64,000 nucleotides of DNA from Megaustenia siamemsis. Its lineage: Eukaryota; Mollusca; Gastropoda; Stylommatophora; Ariophantidae. The notes beneath the pieces were generated by a model. It was not told the DNA's origin. It saw nothing but the letters and a program-made list of their open reading frames with translations, and did not search any database. The stretch lies in the NCBI GenBank assembly GCA_032433765.1, contig JAVIAB010000051.1, forward strand, positions 47,914,486-47,978,485. Reading direction: 5' to 3'. The position numbers and the translations under genes were made by a program. Numbering within the stretch: the first letter of the stretch is position 1; each line of letters starts with the position of its first letter. Below, piece by piece: positions 33,961 through 44,947 of the stretch.

Positions 33961-34643
33961 ATCCTTTATAGCACATGATGTCACCTACTGAACGGGGGTA
34001 TTCCATTCACAGATCACATTACACAGTGTTTAACTCGTTCCCTGACCACCAGCTTTCCCGCAACTCCGCAATTACTTGCCTATTCCCTGTTTATTTCTCA
34101 CCGCTGTTGCTGTTTGGTGTTGCGTCACTTCTAAACTTGTCTCTAAATTAGTTTAGAAAAGAGAGAGACACACAGACAGGATAACAAACGAGTTTGGTAG
34201 GAAGTTAAAAGCATTGATAAAAAAAAAAACTAGAGAGACATGAGCAATGTGCACTGGCAGGCGAGGCACATAATAGTGATGGCAATATTTTTTCTAAATT
34301 ACTAATTAGTAAGATAACTATACACTCTTATAAGATTAGATTTCTAGAAATTGCTATAATGTTTAATTGTTACACATTGCTGTTAGCTAGATTAATAAAA
34401 TTAGTTCAAGTATTCTCAATATATTACGGTTAGGCTGGATTTATTCATTCCATCTCTATTATAGAAAACAAACAATTGTTGCAGTTTTCTGCTTGGTTAA
34501 ATATTCTTCTGTCGTCAATAATAAAAATGAATAAATAATATTTTTTTTTTAAATTGAGAGGGGAAAACATTCAGTCAAATGCAGAAAATGGCAAACAAAA
34601 GAGAAGAATGAAGAAAGATTGTGCGCAGCTCTATACTACTGAA
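33961..34643. other. No gene seen
   Basis: A/T-rich spacer between the nested cluster and the mariner, with A-runs at about 34,220 and T-runs at about 34,540. It could be receptor-gene intron. Confidence 0.4.
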
Positions 34644-34682
34644 GGGAGGTCAAAAAGTAATGCACACCAATTTTTTTCTCGG
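34644..34682. repeat. mariner terminal inverted repeat, left
   Basis: 39 bases, reverse complement of 35,927-35,965 with one mismatch at the third base. Confidence 0.95.
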
Positions 34683-34746
34683 AAACTATTCGGGCAAAAT
34701 GTGTGAAATTTTCACAGATTGTAGCTGAACATCCCCTTTACACTAC

Positions 34747-35809
34747 CTATTTTTCAACATAATCTCCGTCCAAGCGTATTGCCTTACGCCAACGCGAAAC
34801 TAGGTCATGAATGCCTCGTTTGTACCAAGTTTTGTCCTGCTCGCGTAGCCATTTTTTAACTGCACGGATCACATCCTCATCATTGTCAAAGTGTTTCCCA
34901 CGCAGGAATTTTTTGAGTGGTCCAAACAGATGGAAATCTGAGGGAGCCAGATCAGGGCTGTAAGGAGGATGGGGCAGTACAGTCCAACCAAATTTGTTGA
35001 TTGCTTCCCGTGTTACCAGACTTGTGTGAGGGCGTGCATTGTCATGTTGAAGCAACAAATCTGCAGATGGCTTATTAGGCCGAACTCTGTGGAACCGATT
35101 TTTGAGTTTTGTCAGTGTATTGATGTAAGCTGTCGAGTTGATTGTCTCACCTCTTGTCATTACATCAACAAGAATCACACCATCAATGTCCCAGAAGACA
35201 GTGATCATCACCTTTCCGGCTGATGGAGATGTTTTGAATTTTTTTCTTTTTGGTGACTTCGGATGATGTATTCCATTGACTGCATTTTTGTTTCAGGCTC
35301 ATAATAATGTGCCCACGTTTCGTCACCGGTAACAATTTTTGACAAAAACATTTCTCCTTCAACACCGAAACGCTCCAACAATTCAGAACAGAATGTTTTC
35401 CTTTGAACTCTGTGATCATTTGTTAGGCACCGAGGAACCCATCGAGCGCAAACCTTTGAATATCCGAGAGTTTTAAAAATTGCGATTGCACTTCCCTTGC
35501 TGACTGTAAGCTGCAATGCCAATTGCTGACTAGTGATACGCCTATCCTTACGAATAATGGCATCAGCCCGGTTTAACATGTCTGTGCTGGTAGCCGAGGC
35601 AACACGTCCAGAACGCGGTAAATCATCAGCTCCACTCGTACACTTTCTGCAGCTTTAATTCTCTGAACCCAGCGACTAACTGTGCTCCTATCGACTGCAG
35701 AACATGTGTACACTGCACACAGTCGTTTATGAATGTTTGCCACAGTTTCTTTTTCCGCAACCAGAAATTCTATTCGCTGTTTGTAACGGACATTGTTGAC
35801 AAGCTCCAT
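34747..35809 (-). pseudogene. mariner transposase (DD34D), three frame-shifted pieces
   Basis: The start MELVNNVRYKQRIEFLVAEK (35,809) leads a helix-turn-helix region (STVSRWVQRIKAAE). After a frameshift near 35,575 come DRRITSQQLALQLTVSKGSA, WVPRCLTNDHR and IVTGDETWAHYYEPETKMQS (first catalytic Asp). A second shift lies in an A-run near 35,235. The last piece has LLLQHDNARPHTSLVT (second Asp) and HPPYSPDLAPSDFHLFGPLK (third Asp). There are 34 residues between the last two Asp residues. Total about 345 codons, full family length, all three Asp residues kept. The frameshifts make it non-functional. Confidence 0.95.
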
Positions 35810-35926
35810 TTTAACGGTTCATAGATTGCGTAATATTTTTCAGAATGCTGTGCAATTTGGTGCACATAATTGGAACATGTCATATTCCAAGTGTGCAAAA
35901 TTTCATATTCCTATCTTTATTATTAG

Positions 35927-35965
35927 CCGAGAAAAAAATTGGTGTGCATTACTTTTTGACCTTCC
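35927..35965. repeat. mariner terminal inverted repeat, right
   Basis: Partner of 34,644-34,682, followed by the TA target dinucleotide. Confidence 0.95.
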
Positions 35966-36095
35966 TACGTATATTTCCATTGGAACTAAGAAATCAGGAA
36001 GTTAGGTGAGTAGTTTACAACAAAATGTTACTTATAATGTAAGTTGCTAACAAAGTCTTATATGTATGAAAGTACGGTCCCCTCAAAAATTCTGT

Positions 36096-36115
36096 GTTTT
36101 TTTTTTCTATTCCAG
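36096..36115 (+). promoter_or_regulatory. 3' splice site before the receptor exon
   Basis: A run of T ends in 'tttctattccag', followed by 'gcatctac'. The pyrimidine tract and AG fit a strong acceptor. The exon starts with two bases of a split codon, so the intron is phase 1. The mariner ends only about 150 bp upstream, so branch-point sequence must lie between 35,966 and 36,095. Confidence 0.88.
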
Positions 36116-36861
36116 GCATCTACCTGACGATTGTGATGTTCCTCACATCAGTGTCTGTCATCATGACAGTGTTTGTACTGAACCTTCATCACAGAGGTCC
36201 ACATAAACATCCAATTCCGTCTAGGCTACGGAAGTTATTTTTAGGAAGGGGGGATTCCAAGCGGCGATCTCGCTACCACACAGGAGACCTGCATGGGCAT
36301 CTGCATTACATGGGTCACAATAGGGGAATGGCAAGAAATATGTCTTTGAAGTTGACCTTAGACAATCTGGCACAGGAGCTTCGAGACGAGCTGCAGCTTG
36401 AAAACGGTGGTACGGACTTTGAGACCTCATCGGCGTTCTTATCTCAAAACAACATCGTGGAGACAGTTGAAGAGAGAAACAATGCACCAACTAAAGCACA
36501 AATTAAAAATAACGCTTATACTAGTGATATAGGCAATTCTACAAACTCATCTACAACGCAAGGAAGCATCACAAACAAAAGATCATATCTTCGTCCTACG
36601 TGTCAGCAGTCTTCAACACGAACTTCTACCCAACAGCCCAGGAGATCACAGAAACCTCGAGTTCCATACGAGGACGCCCTGTTGTCTTTGACCAAGTTAC
36701 TAGAAGGGCATGAAATCGAGGAGAGAGAGTATGGGGAGATACAAGACTGGAGGCGGCTTGCTCAGATCGTCGACAGAATTCTTTTCGTATTTTTCTTTAT
36801 CGCTACAATATCGTCCACCGTTGCTGTACTTGTAATTGTTCCGGCTTCACAGGAAACGTGA
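36116..36861 (+). CDS. Nicotinic acetylcholine receptor subunit, terminal exon (M3, intracellular loop, M4)
   Basis: Encodes about 247 residues to a TGA at 36,859. The start IYLTIVMFLTSVSVIMTVFV and LNLHHRGP is the third membrane segment and the 'HHR' that follows it in nicotinic receptor subunits. A long loop (about residues 27-210), rich in Ser, Thr, Asn and Gln, comes next. Then the amphipathic helix EIQDWRRLAQIVDRILFVFF leads into the fourth membrane segment (FIATISSTVAVLVIVPA) and a short tail SQET. The loop is where such channels are phosphorylated and anchored (family knowledge). The ligand-binding domain, M1 and pore-lining M2 lie in upstream exons not found here, so ion selectivity and alpha/non-alpha type cannot be told. 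The frame is intact, unlike all transposon genes around it, so the gene is probably live. Confidence 0.93.
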
Positions 36862-37002
36862 CGGCTTATAATACAAACAGAGCAACCATCAACAGTAATG
36901 TTCAGTCGATTGTATAGAAGCTTAACTTCTCGCGACTTCACTTGTTCGGATTAACAGATGCTCGATACATCCATCAAAACCTGTCAAAAGCACTTTTTCC
37001 TG
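36862..37002 (+). other. Probable start of receptor 3' untranslated region
   Basis: Follows the stop codon directly. No AATAAA is seen here. A weak ATTAAA occurs at 37,777-37,782 beyond the tandem array, so the array might lie in the untranslated region. Confidence 0.4.
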
Positions 37003-37757
37003 ATGAAACATCAACACTAAATACAACAATATAAAACATCAACACTAAATACAACAATATAAAACATCAACACTAAATACAACAGTAGAAAACATCAACA
37101 CTAAATACAACAATATAAAACATCAACACTAAATACAACAGTATAAAACAATATAAAACATCAACACTAAATACAACAATATAAAACATCAACTTTAAAT
37201 ACAACAGTATAAAACATCAACACTAAATACAACAGTATAAAACATCAACACTAAATACAACAGTATAAAACATCAACACTAAATACAACAGTATAAAACA
37301 TCAACACTAAATACAACAATATAAAACATCAACACTAAATACAACAATATAAAACATCAACACTAAATACAACAGTATAAAACATCAACACTAAATACAA
37401 CAGTATAAAACATCAACACTAAATACAACAGTATAAAACATCAACACTAAATACAACAATATAAAACATCAACACTAAATACAACAGTATAAAACATCAA
37501 CACTAAATACAACAATATAAAATATCAACACTAATTACAATAGTATAAAACATCAACACTAAATACAACAGTATAAAACATCAACACTAAGTACAACACT
37601 ATAAAACATCAACACTAAGTACAACACTATAAAACATCAACACTAAATACAGCAATATAAAACATCAACACTAAATACAACAGTATAAAACATCAACACT
37701 AAATACAACAATATAAAACATCAACACTAAATACAACAATATAAAACATCAACACTT
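37003..37757. repeat. 28-bp AT-rich tandem array, about 27 copies
   Basis: 'aaaacatcaacactaaatac' plus 'aaca(a/g)tat' repeats every 28 bases, with one partial unit at about 37,146. It starts about 140 bp after the receptor stop codon. Confidence 0.97.
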
Positions 37758-39604
37758 TCAGTTATATTTTAATTCCATTAAAAATACTTAGTTAATACTA
37801 TTGTTGGAGTATGGAAAGCTAGTCAATGAGGTTTGATTATGAGCTTAATGAAAGCAAACGACACGTAAATGTGAAGATCTTTTGTGTTAACAAACAGTAA
37901 CATCTGCTATATACTGCCGTCATCTTGAAAGGCTGCAGTGTATAGATCATAACGTTGTTGACATACCTCACACATATATGATGTGAGATACGGATGGGTT
38001 ACTTTTACCTTAATGAAATGGCTATTGAAATAAGATGCTAAATCATCATGGTTTACAGAGTGGAAACGACAAAAAGCGACAGTTAATCACTTTGACAAGT
38101 GGAATAGCAATGGCCACTATTGTAGGTGGAGCTGGCTTTTATAACTACTTGGACAGCTACCGCTCTCTGTAGCCAGATAATCGCCTTTCAATAAATAAGT
38201 TGTTGACCGGCATATCTGTTTGCCTTGTTGAATGAATACACGAGGATTACCAGATAGAGAAGTTGTTCGACAAGAGAGTGTTTGGCAATGGCTGCCGACG
38301 ATCGACAACAATATTTGCGTCCAAGTGTCTGTAACGAGGGCATAAGTAACATTTGTTCAGATAAAGTTGTGAGGCATCTCATGATCCAAGTAAACTGTAG
38401 TCATTTCCTAATTCATGTTTCCAAGCCGTTCATTGTGCATGCTCAAATTGTGGAGCTCCACTATTCGAATATCGATAGTGAGATTATTAGATAACTGCTC
38501 CTGGTGCGCTCTGTGGTGTGTGTACTTAATTTAAATATTTTGGTTCTTACCTCGGGTTTCATCTTTAGAAATGTGGAGACGACTTTTTCATAAAATGATA
38601 ACAAAATACTTCAGTTCAAATGAAAGATATTGAAGTCTCTCAATGGTCGTTAAAATAAAGCACTGACGATTGTTGGCAGGACAGTTTTGAGACTTCTAGA
38701 AACAGGAACTAGGTACAACACGAGTTGGATGGGACAAAAGAGAGGACAAATCTATATCAAGCGAACTACCATTGTTTACAGTTTACGATATCAGTTGAGA
38801 GGGACTGACCGCCTACCGTTTAGTGAGGTCGACACTTTAAATCAGCAACGAGTTGTAATCAAACCAAACATTAAATACGTGCTACACTTTTGTTTCGGTA
38901 AATCTCTTGTTTAGTCAACATTTCCTGTTTTGAATGAACATGTTTAAACATGGCGTGTAATTTTGTGACTGGCTTTATGTTAACGTTTTTGTTTTTTTTT
39001 TGCTTTTCATTCACATAAAACTACTTCTCTTTCTCATATTCTTGACAGGGTACATTTACTGCTTATTTGGGTTCCATATATCCCATTCCAGCTTATCATT
39101 TTCCTTTTGGTCACATGGTTTGCCTTCCCTCGTTGATTTTTCCTTGCTTGGCTAGAATTGTTAGTTTGTTTCCACTGTCTTCACTTGGTGCTTTGGTTCA
39201 CTGATCCTGATATTATAATCTGCTTGCTATTAGTCGCTGTTGATTTTCAGCTATATAGTGCTGTGAGCCACGCTTAGACTAAAAGTGCATTCTGACGTTT
39301 GTAAAGATGTAACAAAATATGTACATGAACATTATTTGAAACTGCCATTTTAATTTTCTGGCTGAGTATTTCAGAAAGTGCTTACAGTTTCTGGCACACT
39401 AAGTCTAACGTTAAAACAAAAATTGAAATACGTTTTATGTTTGTAATGTTTAAATCATAACTGGTATCATAAGAACAAGAATAGGCATACAATCAGTCTT
39501 GAACAAAATACATATACATGTATTACAAACAACACATATATTACAAATACAACTTTTGCTCATCAAAAGTAAGTGCTTTGTAGTTGCAGAACAGATAGTA
39601 TACT
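37758..39604. other. No gene seen
   Basis: Short open frames near 38,120-38,490 and 38,687-38,914 carry no recognisable domain. Confidence 0.45.
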
Positions 39605-39755
39605 GCACGCAAGATGAAAGAAAGGGCACGGACAGAAAAACCAGAATAGAAAAACAGAACAACATCTAAAGGTTGTAAAGGCTGTCAGTAGAGCAAGAGA
39701 CAGAATTTGATATCTCCCTCGACACCTGAAATTTAAATGAGGAAGTAAAGAAGTA
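39605..39755 (+). mobile_element. RTE-like LINE 3' scrap (type 3), badly decayed
   Basis: 'gtagagcaagagacagaattt' followed by 'atctccctcgacacctgaaa' resembles the type 3 tail end at 18,350-18,418 (gagcaaaagacag, cttccctcgatgctgaaagg). Confidence 0.5.
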
Positions 39756-40229
39756 TGTTTAAATGAATACTCAGGGGGGTGGGGGGGGGGACGCAAACGT
39801 TTCTACGCTGCTGCTCTACGTTCAGAATACCATCTGTATATTTTAAGTACTTACGCCGTTTATATGTTTGAGGTAAGATCAGAAATAGATCAATGCCACC
39901 AATTTTAATATAAAAAATAATGAGGCAGATTTCATCACATGACCAGGAATTGCTCGCTTTGAACTGGACTCGTTCAATTTATAATCAAAAGAAATGAAAA
40001 TGTGAAATTTACATGTTACGAGTTGACAGCACACGCGCCTTTAAAAAAAATATATGATGTCTTGAGAATAGATTCCTAGCCACTGATAGTCTATCATATC
40101 TACACGGTCTCTAAAATAATTCACCGTCAGAAAATGTGTGCCACAGATTTTGTTTCCGTGAAACCAGTTCGACCTGATATAGTTTTGGCCATATCATACA
40201 GAAGTATATAATTTTGATAAATGTGTGGA
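39756..40229. other. No gene seen; G-run at about 39,774-39,790
   Basis: The G-rich tract is interrupted by one T. Nothing else was recognised. Confidence 0.45.
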
Positions 40230-40540
40230 TATCTCTCCTTCATCGTCCCATAGCTCTAGGGGTCGTTGGGACGGCACTGACAGAATTCGTCAACCTTCTC
40301 CATGTCTCTCTATATACAGTAATTCTTTGCGATTCTTCATAGTGGAGATCTGTCCTTTTTTCTAAGTTATCTTCACATTTCTTACTCTGCTTACTTCTCC
40401 ACCTCGCTCCTTGCAGAATTATCTTTGCTATGCCAAACGATCGATATATGTGGCCAAACAATATTATTTTGCAGTTTTTCATAATAGTCAAAAGAACATC
40501 GTATACTCCGGATTGTTTGTTGTACATCTGTAGTTCCAAT
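40230..40540 (-). mobile_element. RTE-like LINE 3' end (type 4 tail)
   Basis: The minus strand encodes KIILFGHIYRSFGIAKIILQ, then RTDLHYEESQRITVYRETWR and RLTNSVSAVPTTPRAMGR. This pattern of 'GH..R..GlaktiLqG' and 'R..WR.l..sV' is a LINE C-terminal tail different from types 1-3. Open for about 99 codons. 5' truncated. Confidence 0.75.
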
Positions 40541-41693
40541 ATAAGGGTTCATGTTTAGCAAGTGAATAGATAGACGTGATATGACAAATGCGTGCATATA
40601 AACATTATTTTCCTCAAACGGCAGTGACGCGACAGGTATATTTTATTTACATTACCCTTCTATTCAAGATAGTCTAACGACAACTTGTCTTGGAGTTAAG
40701 CCAGTCCATTTTTCCCCGTGGAAAAGACAAAGCCGCTCGTCATCGAATTCTGTTTCGCGTCTGCTCGAATCGTTAAAATTGTATCTCGGGGGAAACGCCA
40801 TCTTTGACATTTTAAAATTCCCCTGTAAAACAACTTAACAACATAAATAAATACATAATGTTGCAGATTACTTTTTTTTTAGTACTTTATAATATTGTCA
40901 GTTCCATCAATTTATATTGTGTCCAAGTTTTATTAAACATTTTCTGATATCTGAGATGCTATGATACTTAATAAATTTACTTTCCTCTGATTCAATTATC
41001 TTCCCACATTGAGGTTCAGATTGTTTCCTGTTTAGCGTTGTGGGGTGTGTGCTTCGTGGGGTCTGTGCCTCGTGTTTAGTACCATGTCTTCTACTTCACT
41101 GAACTATCGCCTTTTAACTCTGTCTTTCCCCCTCTTCCTGTTGATTTTGAGAATTATTACTCCATGGAGATGCCGTCCAAACCTTTAAATCTTTTTCTTT
41201 ATGTATTCAACATTGGTGCAATCCAATTATAATGTGATATTTAAATTATATATAAGAAAATAGAGGTTAAAAATATTTCCTACATTAAGGAGGAACTCTT
41301 ATTTCAATCAATTAAACCAAAAACACAAATCATCAGAATGAGCAATAACATTAATTTCAAATCGATAAATTCAAAGCCATTGAGGATTTCATTATTAATA
41401 TAGCTCATCCAACCCTAATATTTTCATTCAACAGACCAGCTTCTGTGCTGCATATTTAATTTATTGTGTGGACAAGATTGCCCTCTGCAGATAAGAGAGA
41501 CTAATGTACCATTTTAAAGAGCAAAATGATAATTTTATATTGTAAAACAATTCAAAAATACTTTTGTTCTAATATTCTTCCATCCCTCTTTTTAAGGTGT
41601 ACTCTATGTATTAAAAATATATAGTTATGCTTCATAACTAATGTACAGTAGAGAATGGCAATATTTCTTCAGGCCACATAGAGAGAGAGAGAG

Positions 41694-41725
<32 letters not shown>

Positions 41726-42059
41726 TGAAGAGAGCTTCACTTATGATTCTACAGAACTTTAGTAATTTATAAAATATACTATTTTTAAATAGACGCAACT
41801 AATTATGCGTCATATGGAAAGGTTTTTTTTAAGGAAAATGTAAAGAAATCAAGTTGTAGCCTAGATGAAGCTAGTTGCAGAACATAGTTTAAGTGTGAAT
41901 ATATATCACTGATTGTTAATTAACTTTTGAGACAAAAGCGTATTTATAGTAAAGTAACTGTTCAATGTTGTGCAGGGCATGTCTAAATTGAGGTTGTTGT
42001 GCAAGAGTAATGGCGTGTTGTAAAATGTGGAGTACATGTTGTTGCATGAGGGGTGTTGG
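40541..42059. other. No gene seen; compound (GA)n(GT)n(G)n at 41,678-41,726
   Basis: The tract reads ga repeats, then gt repeats, then about 15 G. Other sequence is AT-rich without recognised motifs. Confidence 0.6.
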
Positions 42060-43350
42060 TATTGAATGAGGGACGCGTGTTGTCGAATGAGTGGTGCATT
42101 TTATCGAATGAGTGGTGCATTTTGTCGAATGAGTGGTGCCTTTTGTCGAATGAGTGGTGCCTTTTGTCGAATGAGTGGTGCATTTTGTCGAATGAGTGGT
42201 GCATTTTGTCGAATGAGTGGTGCCTTTTGTCGAATGAGTGGTGCATTTTGTCGAATGAGTGGTGCCTTTTGTCGAATGAGTGGTGCATTTTGTCGAATGA
42301 GTGGTGCCTTTTGTCGAATGAGTGGTGCATTTTGTCGAATGAGTGGTGCCTTTTGTCGAATGAGTGGTGCCTTTTGTCGAATGAGTGGTGCTTTTTGTCG
42401 AATGAGTGGTGCATTTTGTCGAATGAGTGGAGCCTTTTGTCGAATGAGTGGTGCATTTTGTCGAATGAGTGGTGCATTTTGTCGAATGAGTGGTGCATTT
42501 TGTCGAATGAGTGGTGCCTTTTGTCGAATGAGTGGTGCATTTTGTCGAATGAGTGGTGCCTTTTGTCGAATGAGTGGTGCATTTTGTCGAATGAGTGGTG
42601 CATTTTGTCGAATGAGTGGTGCCTTTTGTCGAATGAGTGGTGCATTTTGTCGAATGAGTGGTGCCTTTTGTCGAATGAGTGGTGCCTTTTGTCGAATGAG
42701 TGGTGCCTTTTGTCGAATGAGTGGTGCATTTTGTCGAATGAGTGGTGCCTTTTGTCGAATGAGTGGTGCCTTTTGTCGAATGAGTGGTGCATTTTGTCGA
42801 ATGAGTGGTGCATTTTGTCGAATGAGTGGTGCATTTTGTCGAATGAGTGGTGCATTTTGTCGAATGAGTGGTGCCTTTTGTCGAATGAGTGGTGCATTTT
42901 GTCGAATGAGTGGTGCATTTTGTCGAATGAGTGGTGCATTTTGTCGAATGAGTGGTGCCTTTTGTCGAATGAGTGGTGCCTTTTGTCGAATGAGTGGTGC
43001 CTTTTGTCGAATGAGTGGTGCATTTTGTCGAATGAGTGGTGCCTTTTGTCGAATGAGTGGTGCCTTTTGTCGAATGAGTGGTGCCTTTTGTCGAATGAGT
43101 GGTGCCTTTTGTCGAATGAGTGGTGCATTTTGTCGAATGAGTGGTGCATTTTGTCGAATGAGTGGTGCCTTTTGTCGAATGAGTGGTGCATTTTGTCGAA
43201 TGAGTGGTGCATTTTGTCGAATGAGTGGTGCCTTTTGTCGAATGAGTGGTGCATTTTGTCGAATGAGTGGTGCCTTTTGTCGAATGAGTGGTGCATTTTG
43301 TCGAATGAGTGGTGCCTTTTGTCGAATGAGTGGTGCATTTTGTCGAATGA
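42060..43350. repeat. 21-bp tandem array, about 61 copies, two main unit types
   Basis: The unit 'gagtggtgc(a/c)ttttgtcgaa' plus t repeats every 21 bases. Almost all units differ only at one base (gcatttt or gcctttt); rare forms have gcttttt or gagcc. Because 21 is 7 codons and the unit lacks stops in several frames, both strands show open frames of 430-510 codons, such as HSFDKMH/HSFDKRH on minus and SNEWCIL/SNEWCLL on plus. These carry no other protein feature and I treat them as array artefacts. Confidence 0.97.
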
Positions 43351-43439
43351 AGGTTGAATTTTGTTGAAATAAGAGTGCATATTGTAGAATGAGAGGGACG
43401 TGTTGTCGAATAGGGGTGCATGCTGTTGAATTAAAGGTG

Positions 43440-43821
43440 AGGTAAAGGCATCAAGATGCACCAAGATGCGTAGAGATGCGAAGCTGCTGTAAAGCTGAAG
43501 AACCCTTCCTTTCCGTCTTCTCACCTGACTCCCTGGCTAGAGAGATTTATAATCGGTCCTGTCGTATCAATTCAGTCCATTTGGAGACTGACCCAGCTCA
43601 GGAACACAGGGAAGTGACCATTTTTTATTTTTCCTCTCTTTAGTATCTAGCATATTATCGCCATGTAGTTAGATTTGTTAATATATCGTTATATATAATT
43701 TTTGTGTTTGTTGTTCGTCCAGATGAAGGCCTACTTGGCTGAAACGTCGACTTTTGTTTCGTCCATTACCACGTAAAGCTGTCACCATACCACTCTTTTT
43801 CTTCCTTTTTTTAGTATCGCG
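43440..43821 (+). mobile_element. Small rearranged Penelope-like insertion inside the array
   Basis: Flanked by exact 13-bp repeats 'tgaattaaaggtg' at 43,427-43,439 and 43,822-43,834, which are array sequence. It starts with 'ggcatcaagatgcaccaaga', the reverse complement of the PLE 3' terminus (same words at 24,992). It then runs through non-coding sequence to 'acgtcgacttttgtttcg', 'accacgtaaagct' and a T-rich end, which are PLE 3' sequence in the opposite sense. An inverted 5' part plus a direct 3' part is a known outcome of PLE integration. Confidence 0.85.
43715..43760 (+). ncRNA. Hammerhead-ribozyme-like core in the small PLE copy
   Basis: 'cgtccagatgaaggcctac' then 'ttggctgaaacgtcgac'. 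A short stem (aggcc/ggct) with a five-base loop is followed by GAAAC and GTC. The 5' core reads AGATGA where CTGATGA is expected. Compared with the copy at 25,121-25,152 each lacks a different three bases. Confidence 0.5.
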
Positions 43822-44415
43822 TGAATTAAAGGTGCATGCTTTCGAATAAGGAGTGCATGTTGCCAAGTGAGGGTGAATGTTGTTGAATTAGTGGTACATG
43901 TTGCCGAGTGAGGAGTGAATGTTGTTGAATTAGTGGTACATGTTGCCGAGTGAGGGATGAATGTTGTAGAATTAGGGGTGCATGTTGCGAATGAGGGGGT
44001 GAATGTTGTAGAATTAGGGGTGCATGTTGCGAATGAGGGGTGAATGTTGTTGAATTAGTGGTACATGTTGCAGAGTGAGGGGTGAATTTTGTTGAATTAG
44101 TGGTACATGTTACCGAATGAGGGGTGAATGTTGTTGAATTAGGGGTGCATGTTGCGAGTGAGGGGTGAATGTTGTTGAATTAGTGGTACATGTTGCAGAG
44201 TGAGGGGTGAATGTTGCTGAATTAGGGGTGCTTGTTGCAGAGTGAGGGGTGAATGTTGTTGAATTATGGGTGCATGTTGTCGAATGAGAAGTGAATGTTG
44301 TTGAATTAGTGGTACATGTTTCAGAGTGAGGGGTGAATGTTGTTGAATTATGGGTGCATGTTGTCGAATGAGAAGTGAATGTTGTTGAATTAGGGGTACA
44401 CGTTGTCGAATGTTA

Positions 44416-44695
44416 AGGAAATAGAAATGATCCAGAAAAATGGTACTGTCCCGATTATCTCAAAAAGATGTGCCGAACAGGAGGAAGAATTTACACCGCG
44501 ACTCCAAATTGCAGCAACACTAACGGATGCCTTAACCTTTGTTCGTGCTTATCACGATTGTGTGTTCAGAAAATTAAGAGATGTTAGCAAATTTAAATAT
44601 CAGACAAAGTCATGAACTAAGAACAAATTTGAAAATAATAAAGAGATATAAGAAATATTGAATTTATGTGTGTGTGTGTATATATATATATATAA
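44416..44695. other. No gene seen; ends in (TG)n/(TA)n
   Basis: A 70-codon open frame from 44,403 starts in the array and has no recognisable domain. A tg/ta microsatellite at 44,668-44,694 is the SINE insertion target. Confidence 0.5.
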
Positions 44696-44947
44696 GGAGC
44701 CGCGATAGCTCAGTGGTTAGTGAACAAACTACAAAGAACAAGAGGCCGGGTTCGATGCTGACCGACGGCTCCGGGTTCACCCAGCCTTAAATTGGTACAG
44801 GATTTTTTTCTGGGAAAGTAAAGCGGCACGGGCGTAATACCGACCACATTACCCTAAAAAATCATGTGCCGCAGGTCTGTAAAAATTATGGTCACTAACA
44901 CCATATTCCCTAAACGCCACTTGGCGTGACGGGGGCTCTTTACTTTA

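Larger units (their letters stand above)
34644..35965 (-). mobile_element. mariner-family DNA transposon, 1.3 kb, with 39-bp terminal inverted repeats
   Basis: Terminal inverted repeats at 34,644-34,682 and 35,927-35,965 match at 38 of 39 positions (start gg(g/a)aggtcaaaaagtaa). The right end abuts TA (35,966-35,967), the expected target. The left flank is no longer TA. The total length of 1,322 bp is normal for mariner. The inside is one broken transposase gene. Moves by cut-and-paste (family knowledge). Confidence 0.95.
43351..44415. repeat. Diverged continuation of the 21-bp array as 42-bp dimers
   Basis: Units alternate 'gaggggtgaatgttgttgaa' with 'tagtggtacatgttgcagag', each 21 bases and each recognisably related to the main unit. 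About 15 dimers remain. A PLE piece interrupts it at 43,440-43,821. Confidence 0.88.

Noticed and set aside
1..36093. Upstream exons of the nicotinic receptor
   Set aside because: I looked for the Cys-loop, M1 and M2 motifs on the plus strand and saw none; they probably lie outside the window or are too short to recognise by eye.
41040..41230. Possible further LINE tail on minus
   Set aside because: A loose resemblance to a basic tail only; no motif could be confirmed.
41916..43524. Open frames of 430-513 codons on both strands in the 21-bp array
   Set aside because: They follow from a stop-free 21-bp unit, occur in several frames at once, have no non-repetitive domain and no start context.
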